Origin: Glycomyces arizonensis DSM 44726
Lineage (GTDB): Bacteria; Actinomycetota; Actinomycetes; Mycobacteriales; Micromonosporaceae
Reading direction: 5' to 3'
Assembly: GCF_000482705.1 (NCBI RefSeq)
Contig: NZ_AXWO01000004.1
Span: forward strand, 248,001-312,000
Length of the DNA stretch: 64,000 nt
Made by a program: the position numbers and the translations under genes. Below the pieces are notes generated by a model. It ran no database searches and was not told the origin of the DNA. It saw only the letters and a list, made by a program, of their open reading frames with translations. Positions 6,900 through 14,616 of the stretch are shown in pieces (position 1 is the stretch's first letter; each line of letters begins with the position of its first letter).

Positions 6900-7354
6900 C
6901 CGCGGGCGAGCACCCACCGAAATCCGCAGGAGAGCGCCACGAACCCGCGGGGAAACCCAACACGGACGAACTTCGCTCAGTTAACCCGAAAGCCAGACGC
7001 GATAAGAGCACCGACGCGCGCCAGAGCGGCTTCGTCACCGCCGAACTGGCCGCCGTGCTCCCGGTCGTGGTGGCGGTGCTCGCGCTCTCGGTGTGGGCGG
7101 TCGCGACCGCGGGGATGAAGGTCCGCGCGATCGACGCGGCCAACACCGCGGCGCTCGCGGCGGCGAGAGGCGAGGACGCGCAGGCGGTCGCGGCGCCGTA
7201 TCTGCCGGACGGGTCGTCGGTGTCGATCACGCACGACGGCGACCTGGTGCGGGCGACGGTGACCGCGCCCTCGCGCCCGCTCGGCGTGCTGACCCCGGCA
7301 GTGGAGATCAGCGCCCAAGCGGCCGCGCTGAGAGAACCGGGGCTGCCCGAATGA
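6896..7354 (+). CDS. TadE-like pseudopilin
   Basis: 152 aa. Starts at ATG 6896, overlapping the DUF4244 stop by 4 nt. After a charged 45-residue head comes GFVTAELAAVLPVVVAVLALS, a TadE-type hydrophobic helix with the conserved Glu. The rest is a periplasmic-side domain with a DAANTAALAAARGED segment. TadE proteins are minor pseudopilins processed by a prepilin peptidase. Coupled to the next gene by a further ATGA overlap. Confidence 0.8.
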   Translation: MTAGEHPPKSAGERHEPAGKPNTDELRSVNPKARRDKSTDARQSGFVTAELAAVLPVVVAVLALSVWAVATAGMKVRAIDAANTAALAAARGEDAQAVAAPYLPDGSSVSITHDGDLVRATVTAPSRPLGVLTPAVEISAQAAALREPGLPE

Positions 7355-7905
7355 ACGAGCGACCCGAACCGGAACACCGGCACGCCCCGAGAACATCAGG
7401 CCGCAGAGGACCGAGACCGCCGGACCCCGGCCACTCGGCCGGGAAGCGACGACCGGAGACCCGGACTCGCGCACCGACCCCGAACGGCGCTCCCGACCGG
7501 GAACGGGAATCGGCGCGCGGCATGCGGTTCAGCCGCCTGCGGGCCGGCCGAGGTCCCGACCGCGAACGCGGATCGGCGACGGTCCTGTCCGTGGGGGTGA
7601 TGGCGGCGCTGGTGCTGTTCGCCGGCGCGTTCGCGGGCCTGGGCCAGGCGAGCGCCGCGCGGCACCGGGCCCAAGGGGTGGCCGACGCCGCGGCGCTGGC
7701 CGGAGCGGCCCGCGTCCTCCTCGGTGAGGGGGAGGCCTGCGGGCAGGCGGAGAAGCTGGTCGCGGCAAGCGACGCCGAACTCGAACGATGCGAGGTGAAG
7801 GACTTGGAAGTCACGGTCCACGTCGCGGTCGAACCGGCCGGTATCCCGGCGCTGTTCGGCCCGGCCCGAGCGGTCTCCCGAGCGGGTCCGGTCATGGCGC
7901 ATTGA
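7351..7905 (+). CDS. TadE-like protein of the Rv3654c family
   Basis: 184 aa. A 70-residue basic and Pro-rich head precedes GSATVLSVGVMAALVLFAGA, a single hydrophobic helix, then the TadE-like motif HRAQGVADAAALAGAARVLLGEG, which characterises the helicase/secretion-neighbourhood TadE family (Rv3654c type). Two Cys residues (in EACGQAE and LERCEVK) may pair outside the membrane. It is the last gene of the cluster. Its terminal codons are duplicated downstream (see the repeat at 7888). Confidence 0.8.
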   Translation: MNERPEPEHRHAPRTSGRRGPRPPDPGHSAGKRRPETRTRAPTPNGAPDRERESARGMRFSRLRAGRGPDRERGSATVLSVGVMAALVLFAGAFAGLGQASAARHRAQGVADAAALAGAARVLLGEGEACGQAEKLVAASDAELERCEVKDLEVTVHVAVEPAGIPALFGPARAVSRAGPVMAH

Positions 7906-8036
7906 CCACGGTCTGTCCCGGCGTCCCGACGACGCTCGGCTCGGTCCGAGCGGTGCGGTCAGGTCTTTGAGCGACCCGCCCGCGTCCCGCCGCTATCGCC
8001 AGGCCCCAGTGGCCCGGTCATGGCGCATTGACCACG
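7888..8036. repeat. 23-bp direct repeat of the last codons of the TadE-like gene
   Basis: CCGGTCATGGCGCATTGACC and the next three bases occur at 7888-7910, spanning the stop codon, and again at 8014-8036 in the noncoding spacer. The stretch 7906-8366 has no supported gene; it holds this repeat copy and the promoter at 8354. Confidence 0.85.
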
Positions 8037-8353
8037 TTCCATCGACAACGAGACGCACAACAGGGCCGCGGCGGCCGGAGGCCAGGCCGCCGCGCCCCTC
8101 ATATCGCATATCGAGCCGGTGGGAGGCCGGCAGAGGCAAAAGGTCGACTTAGCGGGTCGAGGAGGTGCGCGGGACGCGGTCCCGCGGCCGGATCCCCGCG
8201 CGGGCGCGAGCCCGCTCTCGAAATGGGTGCTGGTCGGCGGTGGGTGGGCATGGGGAGGGGAGGCCCGGAAGGGGCAGGCGCACGAGAGCGGCGGTTCGGT
8301 CACATCTCGCGTGTTCCCGGGCCCACCGCGAGCGGTCGGGCCCGCCGTCTGTC

Positions 8354-8359
8354 TACACT
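8354..8359 (+). promoter_or_regulatory. -10 box TACACT for a leaderless transcript
   Basis: TACACT ends 7 nt before the ATG at 8367, so transcription would begin at or next to the start codon. No Shine-Dalgarno sequence is present, which agrees with leaderless translation. Confidence 0.6.
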
Positions 8360-8366
8360 CGCTGAC

Positions 8367-9218
8367 ATGGTGAAACGCCGTTCTTCTGCCGAGGCCCCCG
8401 CGATCCGGGAGCCCGGCCGCCGCACCTACCTGATGTGCCGCCCCGCCTACTACGCCGTCGAGTACGCCATCAACCCGTGGATGGACACCTCGACCCCCGT
8501 CGACGCCGCCCGCGCCTGCGCGCAGTGGGAGACCCTCGCCGATGTCTACACCGACCTCGGCCATGAAGTCCTGCGCATCGAGCCCGAGCCCGGCCTCCCC
8601 GACATGGTCTACGCCGCCAACGGCGCCTTCGTCGTCGACGGCATCGCCTACGGCGCCCGCTTCCGCCACCCCCAGCGCACCCCCGAGGCCGACGCCCACG
8701 AGAAGTGGCACCGCGCCGCGGGCCGCACCTTCGTCGAGCCCGAGCACACCAACGAAGGCGAAGGCGACTTCACCTACCTGCCCGGACGCGAGCTCATCCT
8801 CGCCGGCTGGGGCTTTCGCACCGACGCCCGCGCCCACGCCGAGGCCGCCGACGTCTTCGGCCGCCAAGTCGTCTCGCTGCGCCTGGTCGATCCCCGCTAC
8901 TACCACCTGGACACCGCGCTGGCGCCCCTCGACGGCGAGCGGATCGCCTACTACCCCGACGCGTTCTCACCGGGCAGCCGCCTGCTGCTCGAGCGCCTCT
9001 TCCCCGACGCGGTCATCGCCGACGCCGACGACGCGGCCGCCTTCGGCCTCAACTTCGTCTCCGACGGCACCCACGTCGTCGTCAACGCCGAGGCCACCGG
9101 CATGGTCCGCAAGCTCCGCGACGCCGGATACGAGCCGGTCCCCGTCGACCTGTCCGAGCTGAAGAAGGGCGGCGGCAGCGTCAAGTGCTGCACCGCCGAG
9201 CTGCGTCCGCAGCGCTGA
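8367..9218 (+). CDS. Dimethylarginine dimethylaminohydrolase (DDAH)-like amidinohydrolase
   Basis: 283 aa of the pentein fold. Landmarks: MVYAANGAFVV (Asn-rich substrate loop), EGEGDFTYL (acidic residues near the substrate), YYHLDTALAPL with the general His at about 180, NFVSDGTHVVVN, and GGGSVKCCTAEL carrying the catalytic Cys at about 274. DDAH hydrolyses methylated arginines to citrulline and methylamines; related actinobacterial proteins are also annotated as amidinotransferases or arginine deiminase-like, so the substrate is not certain. Monocistronic, with a leaderless promoter. Confidence 0.85.
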   Translation: MVKRRSSAEAPAIREPGRRTYLMCRPAYYAVEYAINPWMDTSTPVDAARACAQWETLADVYTDLGHEVLRIEPEPGLPDMVYAANGAFVVDGIAYGARFRHPQRTPEADAHEKWHRAAGRTFVEPEHTNEGEGDFTYLPGRELILAGWGFRTDARAHAEAADVFGRQVVSLRLVDPRYYHLDTALAPLDGERIAYYPDAFSPGSRLLLERLFPDAVIADADDAAAFGLNFVSDGTHVVVNAEATGMVRKLRDAGYEPVPVDLSELKKGGGSVKCCTAELRPQR

Positions 9219-9270
9219 ACCGACGAGCCGGGAGTCGGCCGCGCCTGCCGTGGTCGGCGCCCGGGCCGCC

Positions 9271-9840
9271 TCACACCGCCGCGAGGCTCGCCCCGAAGCC
9301 CGGAGCCTGAGCCGGGGACGCACCCCACGGCGGTGACTGCGCGTCGTCGACCGGTCCCCTCGGCGAGGTCTGCGAGCCGTCAATTGGCACCGCCGTCGCC
9401 TTGGGGCGCCGGAACGCCCGCGCCAGCAGCGCGTCGATCCGCCACACCCGCTTGGCGTGCGAGGCCGGCAGCCAGAAGTGCCACCGGTGCGGTGACACCG
9501 CGCTCGGGCTCTCCGGCACCGTGAAGTTCAGCTCGACGCCCGGCCCGTTCGGGTCGGCCGACCAGCGCAGGTTCTCCACGGCCGCCACCGGCGCGTCCAG
9601 GCACAGGCGGATGCGGCCCAGCAGCCGCGACTGCCGGGTGACCACGATGCGTTCGGAGGTGAGCATGAGCATGCAGTCGCCGCTGCCGAGCCCGTCGGAG
9701 CCGACGCAGCCGGTCAGCAGCGCCACGCGGTCCGCGGGCCGGACGTTGCGGCGGAGGAGTGGAACGTGCCTGCTGAGGGTGGTCGTGGTCAGGCCGGCCT
9801 CAGCTGAAGAGGCGAGCATGGTGCGGGAGAAAAGGTCCAT
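9271..9840 (-). CDS. Conserved actinobacterial protein, unknown function
   Basis: 189 aa from ATG 9840 (GGGGT ribosome site just upstream; a GTG four codons earlier is less likely). The middle (about 45-140) is beta-rich, with MLMLTSERIVVTRQSRLLGRIRL resembling the PH-like fold of bacterial bPH domains that read a small-molecule or lipid surface; this is a weak resemblance. The C-terminus is a low-complexity Pro/Ser tail. No signal peptide or membrane segment. The upstream spacer has an 8-bp inverted pair (ACAGGTAT 9851-9858, ATACCTGT 9893-9900) that may be regulatory. Confidence 0.55.
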   Translation of the reverse strand: MDLFSRTMLASSAEAGLTTTTLSRHVPLLRRNVRPADRVALLTGCVGSDGLGSGDCMLMLTSERIVVTRQSRLLGRIRLCLDAPVAAVENLRWSADPNGPGVELNFTVPESPSAVSPHRWHFWLPASHAKRVWRIDALLARAFRRPKATAVPIDGSQTSPRGPVDDAQSPPWGASPAQAPGFGASLAAV

Positions 9841-9969
9841 CTTGTACCCCACAGGTATCCGTGTGCGTTCGTCACTCTGCGATGCGCTCTCAATACCTGT
9901 AACGGAAATCCGCGTATGCAGGTTACGGCTGCGGATGCGGATTTCGCACGCTCACCCCTTCGGGCGAGC

Positions 9970-10485
9970 TCACCGCGCGTTCAGCTCCCCGAGCAGGGAC
10001 ACGCGGTCGGAGCACTCGCCCGCGGGCTCGCCCTCATCGTCCGGGACGAGCTCCAGCGACGGCTCGATCGGCACCAGCATCCGCTCCTCGCCCGCCTCCT
10101 CCACCGGCGGCTCGGGTTCGACGGGCACCAGCCGCGGGTCCACTTCGGCGGCCTCGGCGACGTGCTCCGGCTCCGGTTCGTCCGGCGCCGACTCGACGGG
10201 CACCGTCGCCGCCTCCGGCTCGGGCGCCGACAGCGCCTCGGCGGTCGGCTCCGCGCCACCCGGCGCCGACGTGTCCCCGGGCGTCTCCTCGGGCTCGATC
10301 ACGACCCTGTCCTGGTCCCACGCGAGCGGCTCGGCATCGCCGGACCCCTCGCTCGGCCCCGTCGCGTACAGGAACGCCCATCCCACCGCGGCGAACGACG
10401 CGACGGTCCCGGCGCTCACGCCCACCAGCGCGAGCCACACCCCCCACGGCCAGCGTCCCACCTGGTCGCTGCCTCTGCGGCGCAC
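9970..10485 (-). CDS. Single-pass membrane protein with acidic extracellular tail
   Basis: 171 aa from GTG 10485, chosen for the AAAGGAG site 6 nt upstream. A basic N-terminus is followed by a membrane helix (about 15-40, WGVWLALVGVSAGTVASF) and a long Glu/Pro/Ala-rich tail with repeated PEPE and VPVE units and one Cys near the end. The tail is intrinsically disordered. Function unknown. It is divergent from the Bkd operon, sharing a 190-bp spacer. Confidence 0.6.
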   Translation of the reverse strand: MRRRGSDQVGRWPWGVWLALVGVSAGTVASFAAVGWAFLYATGPSEGSGDAEPLAWDQDRVVIEPEETPGDTSAPGGAEPTAEALSAPEPEAATVPVESAPDEPEPEHVAEAAEVDPRLVPVEPEPPVEEAGEERMLVPIEPSLELVPDDEGEPAGECSDRVSLLGELNAR

Positions 10486-10679
10486 GAGGCGCTCCTTTCC
10501 TACCACCCCCGTGCGACGAAACGGCCGTTCAGGGCCGATGATGTCTCGAGTCGCGACGAGGACGGCTACTCAGCGTCGAATGTCAGCCTACAAATCGTAG
10601 TCGGACGCGAGCTGTGAAGCGGGCACGCCACGGCTCTGCGATGCTGGATACACCGGAATATCAATACGAGGAGGCAACC

Positions 10680-11837
10680 ATGGGCTCAGTTGACCGACCG
10701 CGCCCCGCCAAGAAGACGGCCAAGAGCCGTCGGAATTCAGCCTCGGCGAACGAACCAGAGTTCGTCCAACTGCTGACCCCCGAGGGGCAGCGCCGTTCCC
10801 ATCCCGACTACGACGTGAAGTTCACCGACGAGGAGTACCGCGGCCTGTACCGCGACCTCGTCGTCACCCGCGAGCTCGACGCCCAGGGCACGGCCCTGCA
10901 GCGCCAGGGCCAACTCGGCCTGTGGCCGAGCCTGCTCGGCCAGGAGGCAGCGCAGATCGGCTCCGGCCGCGCCCTCAAGCCCCAGGACACCGTCTTCCCG
11001 GCCTACCGCGAACTCGGCGTCCAGTGGTGCCGCGGCCTCGACATCATCTCGGCGTTCTCGCTGTTCCGCGGCGTCGACCTCGGCGGCCGCGACGTGGCCG
11101 CCGACCGCTTCAACATGTACGAGATCGTCATCGCCTCCCAGACCCTCCACGCCGCCGGCTACGCCATGGGCGTCGCCAAGGACGGCGCGGTCGGCGGCGA
11201 CGACGGCGAGGCCGTCATCGTCTACCACGGCGACGGCGCCACCGCCGAGGGCGACTTCAACGAGGCGCTGGTCTGGGCGGGCGTGTTCAACGCGCCGCTG
11301 GTGTTCTTCTGCCAGAACAACCAGTACGCGATCTCCGAGCCGAACACCCGCCAGTTCCGCGTCCCGCCCTACAAGCGGGCCGAGGGCTTCGGCCTGCCGG
11401 GCGTCCGCGTCGACGGCAACGACGTCCTGGCCTCGTACGCGGTCACCAAGGCCGCGCTCGACCGCGCCCGCGCCGGCGAGGGCCCGAGCCTGATCGAGGC
11501 CTTCACCTACCGGATGCAGCCCCACACCACCTCCGACGACGCCACCCGCTACCGCGACGAGGCCGAGCTGGACTACTGGAAGGCCAAGGACCCGATCCTG
11601 CGCTACCGCTCCTGGCTGGAGGCCGAGTCGCTGGCCGACGCCGACTATTTCGCCGCGGTCGACGCCGACGCGGCCGCCGAGGTCCGCGAGCTGCGGCAGC
11701 GGGTCATGGACCTGCCCGACCCGGACGTGACCGAGATGTTCGACGCGCTGTACGCGCAGGCGCCTGCGCCATTGCTGGAAGAGCGGGCGGAGGCGGTCGC
11801 CTTCCGCGCCTCGCTCGACGAGGGGAGTGAGTCCTGA
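10680..11837 (+). CDS. bkdA: Branched-chain 2-oxoacid dehydrogenase E1 alpha subunit
   Basis: 385 aa from ATG 10680 with GAGGAGG 5 nt upstream. The thiamine-diphosphate motif runs from GDGATAEGD to CQNNQYAIS, as in heterodimeric E1 alpha subunits; the segment PHTTSDDATRYRD is the phosphorylation-loop region. E1 decarboxylates branched 2-oxoacids and passes the acyl group to lipoyl-E2. It lies directly before E1 beta and E2 in a coupled operon. Pyruvate as substrate cannot be excluded from sequence alone, but the gene set and a valine dehydrogenase in the same window favour the branched-chain enzyme. No E3 gene is adjacent. Confidence 0.85.
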   Translation: MGSVDRPRPAKKTAKSRRNSASANEPEFVQLLTPEGQRRSHPDYDVKFTDEEYRGLYRDLVVTRELDAQGTALQRQGQLGLWPSLLGQEAAQIGSGRALKPQDTVFPAYRELGVQWCRGLDIISAFSLFRGVDLGGRDVAADRFNMYEIVIASQTLHAAGYAMGVAKDGAVGGDDGEAVIVYHGDGATAEGDFNEALVWAGVFNAPLVFFCQNNQYAISEPNTRQFRVPPYKRAEGFGLPGVRVDGNDVLASYAVTKAALDRARAGEGPSLIEAFTYRMQPHTTSDDATRYRDEAELDYWKAKDPILRYRSWLEAESLADADYFAAVDADAAAEVRELRQRVMDLPDPDVTEMFDALYAQAPAPLLEERAEAVAFRASLDEGSES

Positions 11838-12811
11838 TGGCGACGATGACGATGATCAAGGCCCTCAACGCCGGGCTGCGCCGCGTCCTCGAGGAGGACG
11901 ACAAGGCGCTCATCATGGGCGAGGACGTCGGCCGCCTCGGCGGCGTGTTCCGCGTGACCGACTCGCTCCAGAAGGACTTCGGCGCCGAGCGCGTCATCGA
12001 CACGCCCCTGGCCGAGTCCGGCATCATCGGCACCGCGATCGGCCTGGCCCTGCGCGGCTACCGGCCGATCTGCGAGATCCAGTTCGACGGCTTCGTCTAC
12101 CCCGCGTTCGACCAGCTCGTCTCGCAGCTGGCGAAGATGCCGAACCGCTCGGGCGGGCGCGTGCGCCTGCCGGTGGTCGTCCGCATCCCCTACGGCGGCG
12201 GGATCGGCGCGATCGAGCACCACTCGGAGTCCCCCGAGGCCTATTTCGCGCACACTGCGGGCCTGAAGGTCGTCACCTGCGCGGACCCGGCCGACGCCTA
12301 CTGGATGATCCGGCAGGCCGCCGCCTCGGACGACCCGGTGATCTTCTTCGAGCCGAAGCGCCGCTACCACGCCAAGGCCGAGGTGGACACGACCGAGGCC
12401 CCCCTGGGCCTGCACGACGCCCGCGTCGTGCGCTCCGGCACGGCCGCGACCCTGATCGCCTACGGCCCGACCGTGGACGTGGCGCTGAACGCCGCCGCGG
12501 CCGCCGCCGAGGAGGGCCTGGAGCTGGAGGTCGTGGACCTGCGCTCGCTCTCGCCGATCGACTGGGAGCCGCTGGAGGCGTCCTTGCGCAAGACCGGCCG
12601 CGCGATCGTCGTCCACGAGGCGCCGGGCACGCTCGGCATGGGCTCCGAGATCGCCGCGCGGCTCTCGGAGCGGTGCTTCTACTCCCTGGAGGCGCCGGTG
12701 CTGCGGGTGACGGGCTATGACGTGCCTTATCCGGCGAGCCGCCTCGAAGACGACTACCTTCCGAACCTGGACCGGGTGCTCGACGCCGTCGACCGGTCCC
12801 TTGAGTACTGA
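11837..12811 (+). CDS. bkdB: Branched-chain 2-oxoacid dehydrogenase E1 beta subunit
   Basis: 324 aa. Its ATG shares a base with the E1 alpha stop (TGATG). Recognisable features are GEDVGRLGGVFRVTDSLQ, the TPP-activating Glu region DTPLAESGIIGTAIG, EIQFDGFVYPAFDQLVSQ, and the C-terminal transketolase domain with VVDLRSLSPIDW and the HEAPGTLGMG segment. It forms the alpha2beta2 E1 enzyme with the preceding gene. Next gene follows after 10 nt. Confidence 0.88.
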   Translation: MATMTMIKALNAGLRRVLEEDDKALIMGEDVGRLGGVFRVTDSLQKDFGAERVIDTPLAESGIIGTAIGLALRGYRPICEIQFDGFVYPAFDQLVSQLAKMPNRSGGRVRLPVVVRIPYGGGIGAIEHHSESPEAYFAHTAGLKVVTCADPADAYWMIRQAAASDDPVIFFEPKRRYHAKAEVDTTEAPLGLHDARVVRSGTAATLIAYGPTVDVALNAAAAAAEEGLELEVVDLRSLSPIDWEPLEASLRKTGRAIVVHEAPGTLGMGSEIAARLSERCFYSLEAPVLRVTGYDVPYPASRLEDDYLPNLDRVLDAVDRSLEY

Positions 12812-12821
12812 GGAGCGGGAC

Positions 12822-14177
12822 ATGGGTCAGAGGATCACGTTCAACCTGCCCGACCTCGGTGAGGGACTCACCGAGGGCGAGGTCGCCGCGTGGCTCGTCG
12901 AGCCGGGCGGCGAGGTCGAGCTCAACCAGCCGTTCGTGGAGGTCGAGACCGCCAAGGCGCTGGTGGAGGTGCCCAGCCCGTACGACGGGAGGCTCGCCGA
13001 GCACCACGCCTCGGCGGGCGACACGGTCGACGTGGGCGCGCCGCTGGCGTCGTTCGAGGTCGAGGGCGCCGAACCCGAGGAGCCCTCGGGGGACAAGCGC
13101 ACGCCGAACCTCGTCGGCTACGGCGCCAAGGAGTCGGCTCCGAAGCGGCGCAAGCGCAAGCGCGAGAACGGCGAAGCTCAGGCGGCCCCTCCGGCGCCCG
13201 CGGCGCCGGTCGCCCCGGCCCCCGCTCCGACACCGGCTCCGGTGGAGGCGCCCGCCCCGGCGCCCACGACCGCGATGCCGACCGGGCCGACCCTCGCCAA
13301 GCCCCCGGTGCGCAAGCTCGCCAAGGACCTGGGCGTCGACCTGAGCCAGGTCACCCCGACCGGGCCGCACGGCACCGTCTCCCGCGCCGACGTCGAAGCG
13401 GCGGCCTCGGCGACGCCCGCGAGCCGTGCATCGGCACAGCGGGCCCCGGCCGGTCGCACCGCGGCCCCCTCGGGCGGCGAGGAGCGGATCCCGATCAAGG
13501 GCGTCCGCAAGCTCACCGCGCAGAACATGGTGGCCTCGGCGTTCACCGCCCCGCACGCCACGGTGTTCCTCACCTGCGACGTCACCGGCATGATGGACGT
13601 CGTGGCCGAGCTCAAGGGCCGCCGCGAGTTCGCCGACGTCAAGGTCTCGCCGCTGCTCCTGGTGGCCAAGGCCGTCCTGCTGGCGTGCCGCCGCCACCCG
13701 ATGATCAACGCCGCCTGGGACGAGCCCGCCGGTGAGATCGTCGTCAAACGCGACGTCAACCTGGGCATCGCGGCGGCCACGCCGCGCGGCCTGGTGGTGC
13801 CGAACATCAAGGCCGCCCAGGACCTCAGCCTCGTCGAGCTGGCCGAGGCGATGGCCGACCTGGTGGGCACCGCCCGCGACGGCAGGACCCAGCCCGCCGA
13901 CATGGCGGGCGGGACGTTCTCGATCACCAACGTCGGCGTCTTCGGCATGGACACGGGCACCCCGATCCTCCCGCCGGGGGAGTCGGCGATCCTGGTGTTC
14001 GGGGCGGTGCGGCCGCAGCCGTGGGTCCACGAGGGCGAGATCGCCGTAAGGCAGGTCACGACGCTGGGCCTGTCGTTCGACCACCGGCTCATCGACGGCG
14101 AGCTCGGTTCGCGGTTCCTCGCCGATGTCGGTGCCTTCCTTGCCGATCCGGGAGCGACCGTCCTCGCCTGGACGTGA
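12822..14177 (+). CDS. bkdC: Dihydrolipoamide acyltransferase (E2) of the branched-chain complex
   Basis: 451 aa from ATG 12822 with GGAGCGGG upstream. Domains in order: one lipoyl domain (about 5-80) with the lipoylation motif VEVETAKALVEV; a Lys/Arg patch and Ala/Pro linker (about 105-160); a peripheral subunit-binding domain (VRKLAKDLGVDLSQVTPTG); a second linker; and the catalytic acyltransferase domain ending SFDHRLIDGELG, which contains the HxxxDG active site. The E2 core transfers the acyl group to CoA. A single lipoyl domain is typical of actinobacterial Bkd E2. Confidence 0.9.
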   Translation: MGQRITFNLPDLGEGLTEGEVAAWLVEPGGEVELNQPFVEVETAKALVEVPSPYDGRLAEHHASAGDTVDVGAPLASFEVEGAEPEEPSGDKRTPNLVGYGAKESAPKRRKRKRENGEAQAAPPAPAAPVAPAPAPTPAPVEAPAPAPTTAMPTGPTLAKPPVRKLAKDLGVDLSQVTPTGPHGTVSRADVEAAASATPASRASAQRAPAGRTAAPSGGEERIPIKGVRKLTAQNMVASAFTAPHATVFLTCDVTGMMDVVAELKGRREFADVKVSPLLLVAKAVLLACRRHPMINAAWDEPAGEIVVKRDVNLGIAAATPRGLVVPNIKAAQDLSLVELAEAMADLVGTARDGRTQPADMAGGTFSITNVGVFGMDTGTPILPPGESAILVFGAVRPQPWVHEGEIAVRQVTTLGLSFDHRLIDGELGSRFLADVGAFLADPGATVLAWT

Positions 14178-14616
14178 TGCAACGCACCGATGATTCAATG
14201 GCGGTTCTTGGTATTCGGTGTTGTAATTGAGGCAATGAAACAACGAGGAAACACAACTTCGAAGTTTCATACCGTCGCCGTTCGATGACGGGGAGTCGAG
14301 CATCGAACAGTGGCGAACGCCTCGGTCGCAACTGAGGCCGCGAACTTCTCTCCTCCCATTGGTGCGGTGGACAGCGCCGAGTCCCCGCACCGCACGGAGA
14401 CCCTCTCCAGGGGGTTCTCACACCGGCCGGGCGCCGCGTTGCCATGAGGGGTGGGCAACTGCCGGCGCCCGGCCTTTATCTTTTTCCATTCTTCGCACGA
14501 AGTGCGCAATTCGCGTGTAACCCTGTCGAGTGAGAGCGTGTCTTACTGCTGTACCGTGTGCTTCGTCCGGCATTCTCCTCGGAACGCCGGGCCGAAAGCA
14601 CCATTGAGGAGCAGCC
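14178..14616 (+). other. Long spacer after the Bkd operon, no gene seen
   Basis: 439 bp of unusually AT-rich DNA for this chromosome (about 14190-14300). No frame has coding character. A strong terminator sits at 14425-14485, about 250 bp beyond the E2 stop, so the spacer may be a long 3' UTR or contain a small RNA ending at that terminator. No riboswitch consensus that I know fits. Confidence 0.5.
14425..14485 (+). terminator. Strong intrinsic terminator with nested stem
   Basis: A 12-bp GC-rich stem (14425-14436 with 14463-14474) encloses a second 6-bp stem (14438-14443 with 14454-14459) and is followed by TTTATCTTTTT. It is oriented for plus-strand transcripts. Confidence 0.85.

Noticed and set aside
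10737-14390. Long minus-strand frames opposite the Bkd genes
   Set aside because: Antisense shadows caused by high GC; all family motifs are on the plus strand.
14178-14424. Riboswitch in the spacer after the Bkd operon
   Set aside because: No consensus core of ydaO, cobalamin, SAM, TPP or glycine classes could be aligned by eye.
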